Shown: positions 25,372 to 34,827, numbered from the stretch's first letter. The stretch: 64,000 nt of DNA from Streptomyces sp. NBC_01296 (GCF_035984415.1 NZ_CP130720.1:8122001-8186000); one strand, 5' to 3'. Translations and numbers: made by a program. Notes: generated from the letters alone by a model not told the origin.

Positions 25372-27552
25372 ATGGGGGCTGATATGTCGGCGGACGACAC
25401 CGCTTTGGAAATCGTGGACGTCGAGGTATACGACCTCGAGCAGGATCTGTGCTTTCTCGGCACCCCGAACGGTGGGCAATTCTATATTTCCGCCCCCACG
25501 TCCGAGTTTCGCGCCTGGCTGGCGCGCTGCGACGGAACCAGGTCCCGCAGCGAACTGTTGGCGGGAATGGCCTCCGAATACGCCGAAGTGGTCGACGTCC
25601 TGCAGCACGACGGCTGCCTGCGTCCGGCCGGGGCCACCCTGGACGCCGAGCGCGCGGCGCGAGTGGCGCGCACCACGGTCCTCCTCGCAGGCGCGCCGGA
25701 GCTCACCGCCCCCCTCGCCCACGCGTTGAGCACCACCGGATACGCGCAGGTCGGACCGGCCCCGGAGGACCTGTCCGTCGTCGACGTCCGCGACACCGTG
25801 CTCGTCGCCGCCTTCTCCTACTCCGCCCACCGGGAACTGAGCCGCATCGACGAGCTGTGCGCCCGGACCGGCCTGCGCTGGCTGCCGCTGCGCCATGAAC
25901 GCGGCCGGGCCATCCTCGGTCCTGCCATCACCCCCGGCACCACGGCGGACTTCGCGGACGTGCTGGACCGCCGGCTCAGCGCGGCGCACGACCCGCGGGT
26001 CGTCGAGGCCGTGCGGGCTGCGCCGCAGCCGGACGGCCACCGGCTCCGGGACGGCGACGTCCGCTGGACATCCGCGCAGCTCGGCACGTACCTGGAGCGC
26101 TGGGTCACGGGCGAGGCCACCGTCGACGAGGTCGAGCTCGATCCGCGCCGGCTCGACCGGATCGAGCGCACCGTCCTGCCGGTGCCGACGCGGCCGCGGC
26201 CGGTGGTGCGCGGCGACGCCGAGGCGGACCTGCTCGTGGACGACCAGGTCGGCGTGGTCACCGGCGTTCAGGAGCTGGCCCCCTTGCCGGGCATGCCGGC
26301 GCAGCTGCGGGTGTGCGCGGTGGACGTCGCCGACATGCGGCGCGTCGCGGACTGGCCCAACGACCGCCAGGCGTTCGGCACGTCCTGGTCCGATTTCGAC
26401 GCCGCCCGCCGCAGTGCCGTCGGTGAGGCGGTCGAACGCTACTGCGGCAGCCGGCTGCCCGAGGACCGGCTCCGGTTCGGCAGCTACGCCCAGCTGCGCA
26501 GGTCCGGGGTGCCCGCGCTCGACCCGCGCCGGCTGCACCTGTATTCGCAGCAGCAGTACCGCAGCGAGGGCTTCCCCTTCGCGCCGCTGACCGTGGACGC
26601 GGAGTGCGCCTGGGTCGAGGGCCGCTCGTGGACGACCGGCGAGCCGGCATGGGTGCCCGCCTTCCTGGTCGCCCACGGAGAGCACGACCCGGTTGCCTAC
26701 TCCGATCCGCTGGTGGCCGGCGTGGCCTGCGGCGTCAATGAGGAGCACGCCGTCACCTCGGGGCTCGAAGAGGTGATCGAGCGAGACACCACCATGCTGT
26801 GGTGGACCAACGCCGCCCGCCTTCCCCGGCTGCCGATACCCGACCGGATCCGCGAGCTGGTCGCGGACAGCCTGGACACGTACGACATCAGCCTGATCCC
26901 TCTGGACAACGAGTTCGACGTCCCGGTGCTCGCCGCGGTCGTACGCGACCGCGCCGCCGGATGGCTGGGCATCGGCTTCGCCACCCGGCCCGACCCGCAG
27001 GAGGCGGCGGAAAAGGCGCTCGCCGAGGGGTTCACCCTGCACCACACCTGCCGCTTCCTCGACGACGACAAGACGCTGGCGGACGGCCGGGCCGAGCTGC
27101 CGCACCTGGGCAACCTCAAGCCGTACCGCGCCGACCGGCGCTATCTCGACTCCTACCGCCCGGACTTCAGCGACGTCCGGGACCTGCTGTGCCAGCAGCA
27201 GGTCCATCTCGATCCGCGGGCGGGGGAGCGGGTGGCACCCTGGGTGCTGGACCTCCCCACCCGCCCCTGGGACGGGCTGCCCGCGCTCGCGCAGCGGAGC
27301 CTCGAGGCGTACCGCGAACGGGTCGAGGCCCGCGGCTTCGAGGTGATCAGTGTCGACCTGACGACCTGTGACGCCGAAGCGGCCGGGTTCAGTGCCGCGC
27401 ACACGATCGTGCCCGGCCTCGTGTCGAACTTCCCCGCCGGCATGCCCATGTGGGGCGACGGCAGGATCGGCCGCGCGGGCGTCCGGCTCGGCTGGCGGTC
27501 GCAGCCGTTGGCCGAGGACGAGTTCAACGTCTTTCCACTACCCCACGCGTGA
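25372..27552 (+). CDS. Leader-binding/E1-like/YcaO fusion enzyme (RiPP cyclodehydratase-type)
   Basis: 726 residues. Residues about 10-90 resemble the RiPP recognition element of TOMM leader-binding proteins and 90-220 a degenerate ThiF/E1-like domain. The YcaO domain fills about 290-726. Its ATP-site motifs are present: S348..E352..E355-R356, GLEEVIERD (464-472) and EAAEKALAE (544-552). The last residues, FPLPHA, keep part of the PxPxP tail of azoline-forming YcaO proteins. It activates backbone amides of the precursor with ATP. No flavin dehydrogenase or TfuA partner is encoded nearby, and the core repeats lack Cys/Ser/Thr, so the modification is open. ATG 25372 has AGGAG 8 nt upstream. Confidence 0.9.
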   Translation: MGADMSADDTALEIVDVEVYDLEQDLCFLGTPNGGQFYISAPTSEFRAWLARCDGTRSRSELLAGMASEYAEVVDVLQHDGCLRPAGATLDAERAARVARTTVLLAGAPELTAPLAHALSTTGYAQVGPAPEDLSVVDVRDTVLVAAFSYSAHRELSRIDELCARTGLRWLPLRHERGRAILGPAITPGTTADFADVLDRRLSAAHDPRVVEAVRAAPQPDGHRLRDGDVRWTSAQLGTYLERWVTGEATVDEVELDPRRLDRIERTVLPVPTRPRPVVRGDAEADLLVDDQVGVVTGVQELAPLPGMPAQLRVCAVDVADMRRVADWPNDRQAFGTSWSDFDAARRSAVGEAVERYCGSRLPEDRLRFGSYAQLRRSGVPALDPRRLHLYSQQQYRSEGFPFAPLTVDAECAWVEGRSWTTGEPAWVPAFLVAHGEHDPVAYSDPLVAGVACGVNEEHAVTSGLEEVIERDTTMLWWTNAARLPRLPIPDRIRELVADSLDTYDISLIPLDNEFDVPVLAAVVRDRAAGWLGIGFATRPDPQEAAEKALAEGFTLHHTCRFLDDDKTLADGRAELPHLGNLKPYRADRRYLDSYRPDFSDVRDLLCQQQVHLDPRAGERVAPWVLDLPTRPWDGLPALAQRSLEAYRERVEARGFEVISVDLTTCDAEAAGFSAAHTIVPGLVSNFPAGMPMWGDGRIGRAGVRLGWRSQPLAEDEFNVFPLPHA

Positions 27553-27561
27553 GGGATACCG

Positions 27562-28821
27562 ATGGCTGTCATCGACACACTCGGCCTGCCGAACACCAAA
27601 GGCCGCAAGCCTCTGATCGTCGCGCAGGTCGTCGATGCTCTGGGCACCGGGCTCTTCCTCCCCTTCGCCGTCGTGTACTTCCACGCCGCCAAGGACATCC
27701 CGCTGACCACGGTCGGCCTGATGCTGTCCGTCGGCGCGCTGCTCTCGCTGCCCGCTGGACCGCTGGGGGGCCCGCTGATCGACCGGATCGGGCCGCGGCG
27801 CGTGCTGATCGCGAGCAATCTGATCCGTGTACTGACCTTCACCGGCTACGTGTTCACCGACACTCCCTGGCAGCTGGTCGTGCTGGTCACGGTCACCTTG
27901 TGGGGCGACAGCCTGTTCCGGCCCGCGGTCTCCGCGCTGGTGGCCCAGGTGGCCGACGACGGGCACAGGGCGCGCTGGTACGCGATGGACCGGTCCCTGC
28001 GCAACGTCGGGATCGGCGCCGGCGGACTGGTGGGCAGCACGCTCGTCGGTTGGGGCGGCACCTCGGGCTACACCGCCGTGGTCGCGCTGAACGCCGTGTC
28101 GTTCCTCGTCGCGGCCGGGCTGGTCGCGACCTGGCGCCGGACCGCCGTGCTGCCTTCCGGCGGCGATCCGGTCCCGGCCGGGGACGCTCCGGGGCAGCGG
28201 AGCAGCGGGTACCGGGAGGTACTCGCCGACCGGGCCTTTCTCGGAGTCCTGGCCACCGTCTGCGTATTCGCGCTGTGCGACCTCGCGCTGACCATGCTGC
28301 TGAGCGCCTACGTCATCGAGGCACGCGGGTTGCCGGCGTGGCAGCCGGGCATGCTGTTCGCGATCAACACCGTCATGGTGATGCTGGCGCAGACCGCAGT
28401 GGCCAGGTCGGTCGAGCGGTACCGACGGACCAGAGTCCTGCAAGTGGCCTCCGTCCTGTGGATGGTGTCCTTCGCGCTGTTCGCGGTGGTGTCCGGCGAG
28501 CACGTCGGATGGGCCTTCGGCGGGCTCGTCCTGGGCATGGTCGTCTTCACGGTCGCCGAGCTGCTCCAGGCTCCGACCAGCAGTGCGCTGACCGTGGCGA
28601 TCGCCCCAGAGCACCTTCGCGGCCGGTACCTGGGGTTGGAGGAGCTGATGTGGAGCCTGGCCCGGGTGATGGCGCCGACGGTGTTCACCTGGCTGCTGGC
28701 GCGGGGAGCGGGCCTGCCGTGGTTCGCGCTCTGCCTCTGTTGCCTCGCGGCGGTCGTGGTGCTGCAGCGGCTCCACCGTGTGCTGCCCGCACCCGTCCAG
28801 CGGGAGACCGTCCATGGCTGA
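27562..28821 (+). CDS. MFS transporter of the RiPP cluster
   Basis: 419 residues with 12 predicted helices. GGPLIDRIGPRRV is the motif A loop between helices 2 and 3. It starts 9 bp after the YcaO stop behind GAGGG and its own stop overlaps the next start, so it belongs to the same operon. Likely role: export of the mature peptide or self-protection (inference from context). Confidence 0.88.
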   Translation: MAVIDTLGLPNTKGRKPLIVAQVVDALGTGLFLPFAVVYFHAAKDIPLTTVGLMLSVGALLSLPAGPLGGPLIDRIGPRRVLIASNLIRVLTFTGYVFTDTPWQLVVLVTVTLWGDSLFRPAVSALVAQVADDGHRARWYAMDRSLRNVGIGAGGLVGSTLVGWGGTSGYTAVVALNAVSFLVAAGLVATWRRTAVLPSGGDPVPAGDAPGQRSSGYREVLADRAFLGVLATVCVFALCDLALTMLLSAYVIEARGLPAWQPGMLFAINTVMVMLAQTAVARSVERYRRTRVLQVASVLWMVSFALFAVVSGEHVGWAFGGLVLGMVVFTVAELLQAPTSSALTVAIAPEHLRGRYLGLEELMWSLARVMAPTVFTWLLARGAGLPWFALCLCCLAAVVVLQRLHRVLPAPVQRETVHG

Positions 28822-29326
28822 GCGCGCGGCCGAGGTCCGTTGCCCGCAGGAGTTCCGCGAGGTCTACCACCGGGTCTACCACGAGCCGCCCTACCACGAG
28901 GACGCCGCGGCAGCAGACGGCTTCGCCCGTGAGCTGGCCGGCCACGCGGCGCTGCCCGGCTTCTCCGTGACCACCGTCCTCGACGGCGGTGTGCTCAGCG
29001 GTTTCGCCTACGGCGTGCACCGCGAGGAGGGATGGTGGCATCCGCGCGCCGCCGCGCCCGCACCGTGGTGGCTGCGACGGCCGCTGTTCTACGTCTACGA
29101 GCTCGCGGTCGTCAGCGAGTTGCGCGGCCGCGGGCACGGGCGCGAGTTGCTGGACCTGCTGCTCGCCGACCGCACCGAGCCGTTCGCCGTACTGGCCGCG
29201 TCGAGCAGGGCCTCGGCGCGCGAGCTGTACCGGCGGTGGGGCTGGACGAAGGTCGGCGAACTCACGGGGCCACCGCACGGTGTGGACCTCCTTGCACTCC
29301 CTTTGACGCCACTGCCGGTGACCTAG
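28814..29326 (+). CDS. GNAT family N-acetyltransferase of the RiPP cluster
   Basis: 170 residues. ATG 28814 overlaps the MFS stop by 8 nt, implying translational coupling. The acetyl-CoA loop is RGRGHGREL, preceded by the strand FYVYELAVVSELR and followed by a RRWGW block. It could acylate the peptide N-terminus or a side chain, or confer resistance; Lys39 and N-termini freed by cleavage are possible targets (speculative). The following 257 bp hold no gene. Confidence 0.85.
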   Translation: MAERAAEVRCPQEFREVYHRVYHEPPYHEDAAAADGFARELAGHAALPGFSVTTVLDGGVLSGFAYGVHREEGWWHPRAAAPAPWWLRRPLFYVYELAVVSELRGRGHGRELLDLLLADRTEPFAVLAASSRASARELYRRWGWTKVGELTGPPHGVDLLALPLTPLPVT

Positions 29327-29583
29327 GAACCGCTCACCCGTTCCCGGCCCTGTCGCCGCGTTCCCCCCACCCCCCCCGGGTCGCGGTCGACGTGCAGCGT
29401 GCGTCGCGTGCCTACGGGAAGCCGATCCGCGAGCACGACCTGACACAGGCAGCGGATGATTCGGCGGCCGAAACACGTCGCGTGCAAGGGTGTTCGGTAT
29501 GCCCACGGCTTCCGGGTCGCCCGCCCGGCGGTTTCGTACGCGCACGCTGTCGCTGCATCGTCTCAATTGATCGGGGGATTCGA

Positions 29584-30189
29584 GTGAGTGTCGATGTGAT
29601 GGTTTACGATGATCTTGCCCTGTCTCGATTTGCCCTCACCGCTCTGCTGGAACAGCATCCGGAGATCAGGATTGTGGGATCGGTGGACAACAGGTATGCC
29701 GCACTCGAGTTCGCCGAGATGAACCGACCCGATGTCGTGATCATCAGCTTCGAAGGCAGGGACGAGGAAACCGTCGACATTGCCGAGAAGATCGCCATCC
29801 TTCCGAATGTCCGCACGCTGTTGGTCGCCACTGCGTGTGTCCGATCGGCCGTCCGCAGGGCCTTCGCGGGGGACATCGGCGGAATGGTGCGGCGCAGTGC
29901 CCCGCCTCAGCGCCTCATCGAGGCCATCCATCTGGTGCATGAGGGCGAGCGGGCGTTCGACGCCGAGCTCGCGGTCGCGGCCGTGGCCAACGGAGACTGC
30001 CCGCTGACTCCCCGGCAGTTGTCCGTGCTCGAGCATCTCGACGGCGGCGACACGGTGGAGGAGATTGCCGCACGGCTGTCCCTGTCCGAAGGGACGGTGC
30101 GCAACTACATTTCATCGATCGTGGTGAATGTAGGTGCACGCAACCGTATTGACGCTCTACGCATGGCCCGGAATCTGGAATGGATCTGA
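29584..30189 (+). CDS. LuxR/NarL-type regulator with degenerate receiver
   Basis: 201 residues from a GTG behind GGGGGA. The N-terminal receiver-like half keeps the acidic pair D9-D10, but the phospho-acceptor position in RPDVVIISF is Ser55 instead of Asp. The C-terminal LuxR HTH is intact (LTPRQLSVLEHLDGG, EEIAARLSLSEGTVRNYISSI). An atypical response regulator, probably not controlled by phosphorylation. No histidine kinase adjoins it. Its position after the YcaO-MFS-GNAT genes makes it the likely cluster regulator. Confidence 0.85.
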   Translation: MSVDVMVYDDLALSRFALTALLEQHPEIRIVGSVDNRYAALEFAEMNRPDVVIISFEGRDEETVDIAEKIAILPNVRTLLVATACVRSAVRRAFAGDIGGMVRRSAPPQRLIEAIHLVHEGERAFDAELAVAAVANGDCPLTPRQLSVLEHLDGGDTVEEIAARLSLSEGTVRNYISSIVVNVGARNRIDALRMARNLEWI

Positions 30190-31907
30190 TCCGAAAGGGG
30201 CCGACGGCCCGCATGCCCAACTCCAATGGTCCCAGCGGCGGTCGACTGCCCCGCCAGGTGGCCGACACTTACGTCGACGCCCTCGTCGAACTCGACCCGA
30301 TCGCCGGCACCTTCCTCGGCGTCGCCGAGAGCTCCGGCCGGCTCCCCGACTTCTCGCCGGAGGGCCGGGAAGCGGTGGACCGGCTCGCCCGTACGACCCT
30401 GCGCCAGCTTGCTGCAGCAGAAGCCGCTCCCGGTGCGGACGACATCACCGAGCGCCGCTGCGCCCGGCTGCTGCGTGAACGGCTCACCGCCGAACTCGCG
30501 GTGCACGAGGCGGGCGAGGGCCTGCGTACGGTCAGCAACCTCGACTCGCCTCTGCACCAGGTCCGCGACGTCCTCACGCTCACTCCCACCGACACGGACG
30601 AGGACTGGGCGGCGATCGCGCAACGGCTGCGCGCCGTACCGGACGCCCTGGCGGGCTACCGTGCCTCGCTGAACGCCGGCCTCGCACGCGGGCTGCCCGC
30701 AGGGCCGCGGCAGGTCTCGGCCGTCGTCGGCCAGTTGACGGAGTGGATCGGTACGGACCGGAGCTGGTTCGCGGAGTTCACCGACCCCGGTCCCGAGCGG
30801 TTGCGCGACGAGCTCACCGCCGCCGCCACAGTGGCCACCGGCGGCCTGGTGGAACTGCGCGACTGGTTCCGTGACAGCTACGCACCGGCCGTCGAGAGCG
30901 CACCCGACGTCGTCGGCCGGGAGCGCTACGTCCGCCTCGCCCGTCACCACAACGGCGCCGATCTCGACCTGGACGAGGCCTATGCGTACGGCTGGAGCGA
31001 GTTCCACCGGCTGCTGGCCGAGATGCGCACCGAGGCCGAAAGGGTCCTGCCGGGCGCCGGTACCCCCTGGGAGGCGCTGGCTTGGTGCGACCGGCACGGC
31101 GAGGCCGTCGAGGGGGTCGAGGAGACCCGGCAGTGGCTCCAGTCACTGATGGACGAAACCATCGACATGCTGGACGGCACCCACTTCGAACTGGCCGCGC
31201 GCGTACGCCGAGTCGAGTCGCGGATCGCCCCGCGAGGCAGCGCCGCCGCCCCCTACTACACCGAGCCGTCGCTGGACTTCTCCCGGCCCGGACGCACCTG
31301 GCTGCCCACGCTGGGAGAGACCCGCTTCCCGGTCTACGACCTGGTCACCACGTGGTACCACGAGGGCGTACCCGGTCATCACCTCCAACTGGCCCAGTGG
31401 GCGCACGTCGCCGAGGACCTCTCCCGCTACCAGACCGCCGTGGGCCTCGTCAACGCCAACGCCGAGGGCTGGGCCCTGTACGCCGAACGCCTGATGGACG
31501 AGCTGGGCTTCCTGTCCAACGCCGAGCGCCGGCTGGGCTATCTGGACGCGCAGATGATGCGGGCCATCCGCGTCGTCATCGACATCGGGATGCACCTGGA
31601 GCTGGAGATCCCGAAGGACTCTCCCTTCCACCCGGGCGAGCGCTGGACGCCGGGGCTGGCCCAGGAGTTCCTCGCCCGTCACACCAGCCGCCCGGCCGAC
31701 TACGTCGAGAGCGAGGTCACCCGTTATCTGGGCATGGCGGGCCAGGCCATCGGCTACAAACTCGGCGAGCGCGTCTGGCTCATGGGCCGGGAGGCGGCCC
31801 GAGCCCGCCACGGCGCGGACTTCGACCTCAAGGCATGGCACATGGCCGCGCTGTCGCAGGGCTCGCTGGGCCTGGACGATCTGCTGAGCGAGATTTCAGC
31901 TCTGTGA
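30180..31907 (+). CDS. DUF885 family metallopeptidase-like protein
   Basis: 575 residues. The zinc-site motif HEGVPGHH lies at 394-401 and the conserved NAEGWALYAE block follows. DUF885 proteins are M2/M3-like metallopeptidases, cytoplasmic here as there is no signal peptide. The ATG at 30180 overlaps the regulator's stop; an ATG at 30213 is an alternative. It may be a housekeeping peptidase, but the overlap places it in the RiPP operon, where it could cut the repeat peptide or leader (inference). Confidence 0.85.
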   Translation: MDLIRKGPTARMPNSNGPSGGRLPRQVADTYVDALVELDPIAGTFLGVAESSGRLPDFSPEGREAVDRLARTTLRQLAAAEAAPGADDITERRCARLLRERLTAELAVHEAGEGLRTVSNLDSPLHQVRDVLTLTPTDTDEDWAAIAQRLRAVPDALAGYRASLNAGLARGLPAGPRQVSAVVGQLTEWIGTDRSWFAEFTDPGPERLRDELTAAATVATGGLVELRDWFRDSYAPAVESAPDVVGRERYVRLARHHNGADLDLDEAYAYGWSEFHRLLAEMRTEAERVLPGAGTPWEALAWCDRHGEAVEGVEETRQWLQSLMDETIDMLDGTHFELAARVRRVESRIAPRGSAAAPYYTEPSLDFSRPGRTWLPTLGETRFPVYDLVTTWYHEGVPGHHLQLAQWAHVAEDLSRYQTAVGLVNANAEGWALYAERLMDELGFLSNAERRLGYLDAQMMRAIRVVIDIGMHLELEIPKDSPFHPGERWTPGLAQEFLARHTSRPADYVESEVTRYLGMAGQAIGYKLGERVWLMGREAARARHGADFDLKAWHMAALSQGSLGLDDLLSEISAL

Positions 31908-32974
31908 GGGAGGGGCAGCCGAGTAGCGCACAGTGGTGAGCTCTTCCGACAGCGTCCACAACCGGTGGGCCGTAGCCGAGTCCTGGATGGCGCGTTCTCG
32001 GCTGCGGAGCACCGGCTCGCCCCTGAGCTGGAAGGGTCCGTCGGGCACGACGTAGCTGCCTCCGGGGAGGTCGGGAACCGTCGCGGCGTACAGGGAGGTC
32101 TTGGCGCCTTCCGGTGTGGGGCGGAAAGCGGTGCGCAAGAGCAGGCGCGTGAGGGTCCCGTACACAAGGCCGCGGGTGCTGTTGGCGCCGCCGGTGAGCA
32201 CGTTGGAGCGGGTGAGTCCGGGGGCGACCGCCATACTTCGCAGCCTCAGCCCGGCGGCATCGGCCCTTCGCTGCAGTTCCATGGCGAAGTAGAGATTGGC
32301 CCGCTTGGACTGCAGGTAGGTGAACAGTGCTCGTAGCGGTGCTCGGCATTGAGGTTGGCCATGTCGAACCGGGCGAACCGCTGGCCCTCGCTGCTGACCG
32401 TGACCACGCGCGGGTCGGCGGCGGCCAGCAGGTGGGGCATGAGGAGGCCGGTGAGCGCGAACGTACCGAGGTGATTCGTGCCGAACTGGGACTCGAAGCC
32501 GTCGGCCGTCCGGGAGAACGGCACCATGGCCACGCCGGCGTTGTTCACCAGGAGGTCGAGGCGGTCGTGGCTCCAGCCCTCGGCGAAACCGCGGACGGAT
32601 TCCAAGTCGGCGAGATCGAGCATGCGCAGCTCGGCGTGGGCGCCGGGTACTTCGTTTCGCAGCCGCTCCACTGCCGCCCGCCCGCGCTCGTGGTTGCGGC
32701 AGGCCAGGACGACATGGGCGCCGCGGCGGGCGAGTTCGCGGGCGGTGACGTACCCGATGCCGCTGTTGGCGCCCGTGACGACGACCAGCCGACCCGACTG
32801 GTCAGGGACGCAATCGGGTGTCCACCTCATGCGCGCAACCGGGTGCGGGAGGCTCGCGGAACGCCCGTCGACCGGGCAGGGGCGGTACTCGGCGCTGCGC
32901 GCGGCCGTGTCGTCGCGCTTGCGGTCGCCGTCGCGCAGTGAGGTTCGCGCGGTCGCCCGGGAGTCATCGGTCAT
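31896..32974 (-). pseudogene. SDR family oxidoreductase, frameshifted
   Basis: The 5' part encodes VVVTGANSGIGY (cofactor loop), LACRN, NNAGVAM and NHLGTFALTGLL, typical of the RDH/WWOX-like extended SDR group. At about 32325-32340 homology moves to another frame that carries YLQSKRANLYFAMEL (catalytic Tyr/Lys) and runs to the stop at 31896. One missing or extra base would restore a protein of about 310 residues. Family-like sequence starts near 32830 (MRWTPD); the open frame and a GAGG site extend to 32974. Adjoining it divergently is a TetR remnant. Confidence 0.8.
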
Positions 32975-33031
32975 GGGGCCTCGATCCGTGGGTCAGGAGT
33001 GCCTGCGGCTTCGAAAGGGCACAGCCGCATC

Positions 33032-33048
33032 GCAACTCCAGGTTGCGA
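33032..33048. promoter_or_regulatory. Candidate TetR operator (copy 1)
   Basis: CGCAACTCCAGGTTGCG, inverted CGCAAC/GTTGCG with a 5-nt spacer. A near copy in reverse orientation lies 50 bp away. Both are between the divergent SDR and TetR remnant genes. Confidence 0.5.
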
Positions 33049-33081
33049 TAGCCTGATCCTGTCGCATGGGCCGCCGTCAAC

Positions 33082-33096
33082 GCAACCAGGAGTTGC
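33082..33096. promoter_or_regulatory. Candidate TetR operator (copy 2)
   Basis: GCAACCAGGAGTTGC; its reverse complement matches copy 1 at 14 of 15 positions. It overlaps the ribosome-binding site of the TetR remnant and would block that gene when occupied. Confidence 0.5.
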
Positions 33097-33097
33097 A

Positions 33098-33389
33098 ATG
33101 GAGTTCGCTGAGTCGCCCTCCCGGCGTGCCCCCGCTGTGGGACGAGGCCGCACGACGAGGGCCGCCGTGCTGGAGGCCGCCGTCACCGAGCTCACCCGTT
33201 GTCGCCCGGGCCGTCGAGCGCGGCGAGCTGCCTGCTGACACCGACCCGGCCGAACTCCTCAAGGCCCTCGTTGCGCCGATCTACTTCCGGCTCGTGTTCA
33301 CCGGGGAGCCGGTCGACGCAACGGCCGCAGACCGGGCAGTGCAGGTCGCACTGGCTACCGCGCACGCCCGCGTGCTGCGGGCGCTCTGA
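33098..33389 (+). pseudogene. TetR regulator with internal deletion of the DNA-binding domain
   Basis: An AGGAG-preceded ATG opens MEFAESPSRR...GRTTRAAVLEAAVTEL, the first helix region of a TetR protein. At about 33195-33205 this jumps, with a frame change, to VVARAVERGELPADTDPAEL...RVLRAL, the TetR C-terminus. Roughly 110 codons, including the recognition helix, are gone. It lies divergent from the frameshifted SDR with two candidate operators between. Confidence 0.8.
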
Positions 33390-33464
33390 CCGCCGGCTAC
33401 GGCACGGGCATACGGCGTCGCCCGGCTGTTCTTCGGCGCCGGGGTCACGGGAGGCGGGGGTTCG

Positions 33465-34688
33465 TCACAGCCGGACGATGACGAGGGCGGTGTCGTCGGT
33501 GGCGCCCACGGCGGGGAGCAGGTCGAGGAGCAGCGCGTCGGCGAGCGGCTCGGGGTCGGCCCCGCGGTGGTGGACGAGGGCGCCGGCGAGGCGGGCGACG
33601 CCGGTGTCGATGTCCTCGCGGCGGCGTTCGATCAGGCCGTCGCTGTAGAGGACGAGGGTGTCGCCCTCGGTGAAGGGGGTGGTGGCCTGGGGGCGGGCGA
33701 CGTGGTCGGGGCGGGCGCCGAGCGGGGGGTCGGTGGCCTGGTCGAGGAATTCGACGGTGCCGTCGGTGCGGAGCAGGGCGGGCGGGGGATGGCCGGCGCT
33801 GCTGTAGGTGATGGTGTGGGTCTCCCAGTCGATGCAGGTCTCGACGACGGTGGTGTTCTCGGCGCCTTCGACGGAGCGCGCGTACAGACCGAGGACTTCC
33901 AAGGCCTGGGCGGGGCCGTCGGCGACGCGGGATACGGCGCTGAGGGCGCTGCGGAGCAGGCCCATGACGCAGGCGGCGTGGAGGCCGTGGCCCACGACGT
34001 CGCCGACGGCGACGCCGATGCGGTCGCCGGGCAGGTCGACGAGGTCGTACCAGTCGCCGCAGACGTTGAGCGTTCCCATGGCGGGCTGGTAGCGCACGGC
34101 GGCCCGGTGGTGGCCGAAGGGGCCGGGGGCGGGCAGCATCGCGTCCTGCAGGGCGAGGGCGACCTCGCGCTCGCGGGCGTGGGCCTCGCGGAGCCGTTCG
34201 TTGAGCTCCTGCAGCTCCCTGGCCCGGGTGTACAGCTCGGCCTCCAGCACCCGGGTGCGGCCGCCTCGCGAGCCTCGGGCCTTGATGAGCTCGGTGACCT
34301 CCTCGACACGGTGCACCAGCACCGCCACCCGGCCGTCCGGTCCGAGCACTGCTGCATTGACCGGGCTCCAGTACCGTTCGTCCCACTCGCCCGGCCGTTC
34401 CGCGGACTCCACGTCGTAGCGCTGCAGCGCCATCGTGTCCCGCTCGCCGGTGGCGAGCACCCGCTGGAGTGAGGCCTGCAGGTTCCGCGCGCCGGTGGCC
34501 GCGGGATCGCCGGGATTGTCGGGGAAGACGTCGAACAGGTACCGGCCCACCAGCTGCTCGCGCGTCCGGCCCGCCATCCGCAGGAACTCTTCGTTCACGT
34601 CCACGTACACCAGTTCGGGAGTCAGGAGCGCGACCATGCCGGGCAGTGCCTGGAACACCGCCGCGTAGTCGATTTCCGCCTCCGCCAT
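33465..34688 (-). CDS. PAS-domain SpoIIE/RsbU-type PP2C phosphatase
   Basis: 407 residues. PAS domain at about 10-135 (VFQALPGMVALLTPELVYVDVNEEFL), coiled-coil linker 140-180, then a SpoIIE/PP2C domain to the end (CGDWYDLVDLPGDRIGVAVGDVVGHG with metal-binding Asp; ATDDTALVIVRL). Unlike the 22186 gene it has no kinase domain. It probably dephosphorylates an anti-anti-sigma factor in a stress-sigma switch. Monocistronic. Confidence 0.9.
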   Translation of the reverse strand: MAEAEIDYAAVFQALPGMVALLTPELVYVDVNEEFLRMAGRTREQLVGRYLFDVFPDNPGDPAATGARNLQASLQRVLATGERDTMALQRYDVESAERPGEWDERYWSPVNAAVLGPDGRVAVLVHRVEEVTELIKARGSRGGRTRVLEAELYTRARELQELNERLREAHAREREVALALQDAMLPAPGPFGHHRAAVRYQPAMGTLNVCGDWYDLVDLPGDRIGVAVGDVVGHGLHAACVMGLLRSALSAVSRVADGPAQALEVLGLYARSVEGAENTTVVETCIDWETHTITYSSAGHPPPALLRTDGTVEFLDQATDPPLGARPDHVARPQATTPFTEGDTLVLYSDGLIERRREDIDTGVARLAGALVHHRGADPEPLADALLLDLLPAVGATDDTALVIVRL

Positions 34689-34827
34689 GGTCGGCCTGCC
34701 TCAGTGCTCGATGCCGTCTGTGATTCCCACGATAGAAGCCGGGTGATGAGCGCGCGGGAATCCGTTGGGCAGGACGTGGGAGGGCCGCCTCAGCGCCGGG
34801 CTCGGCCTCTCGCTCGAGGGAGCTCGG

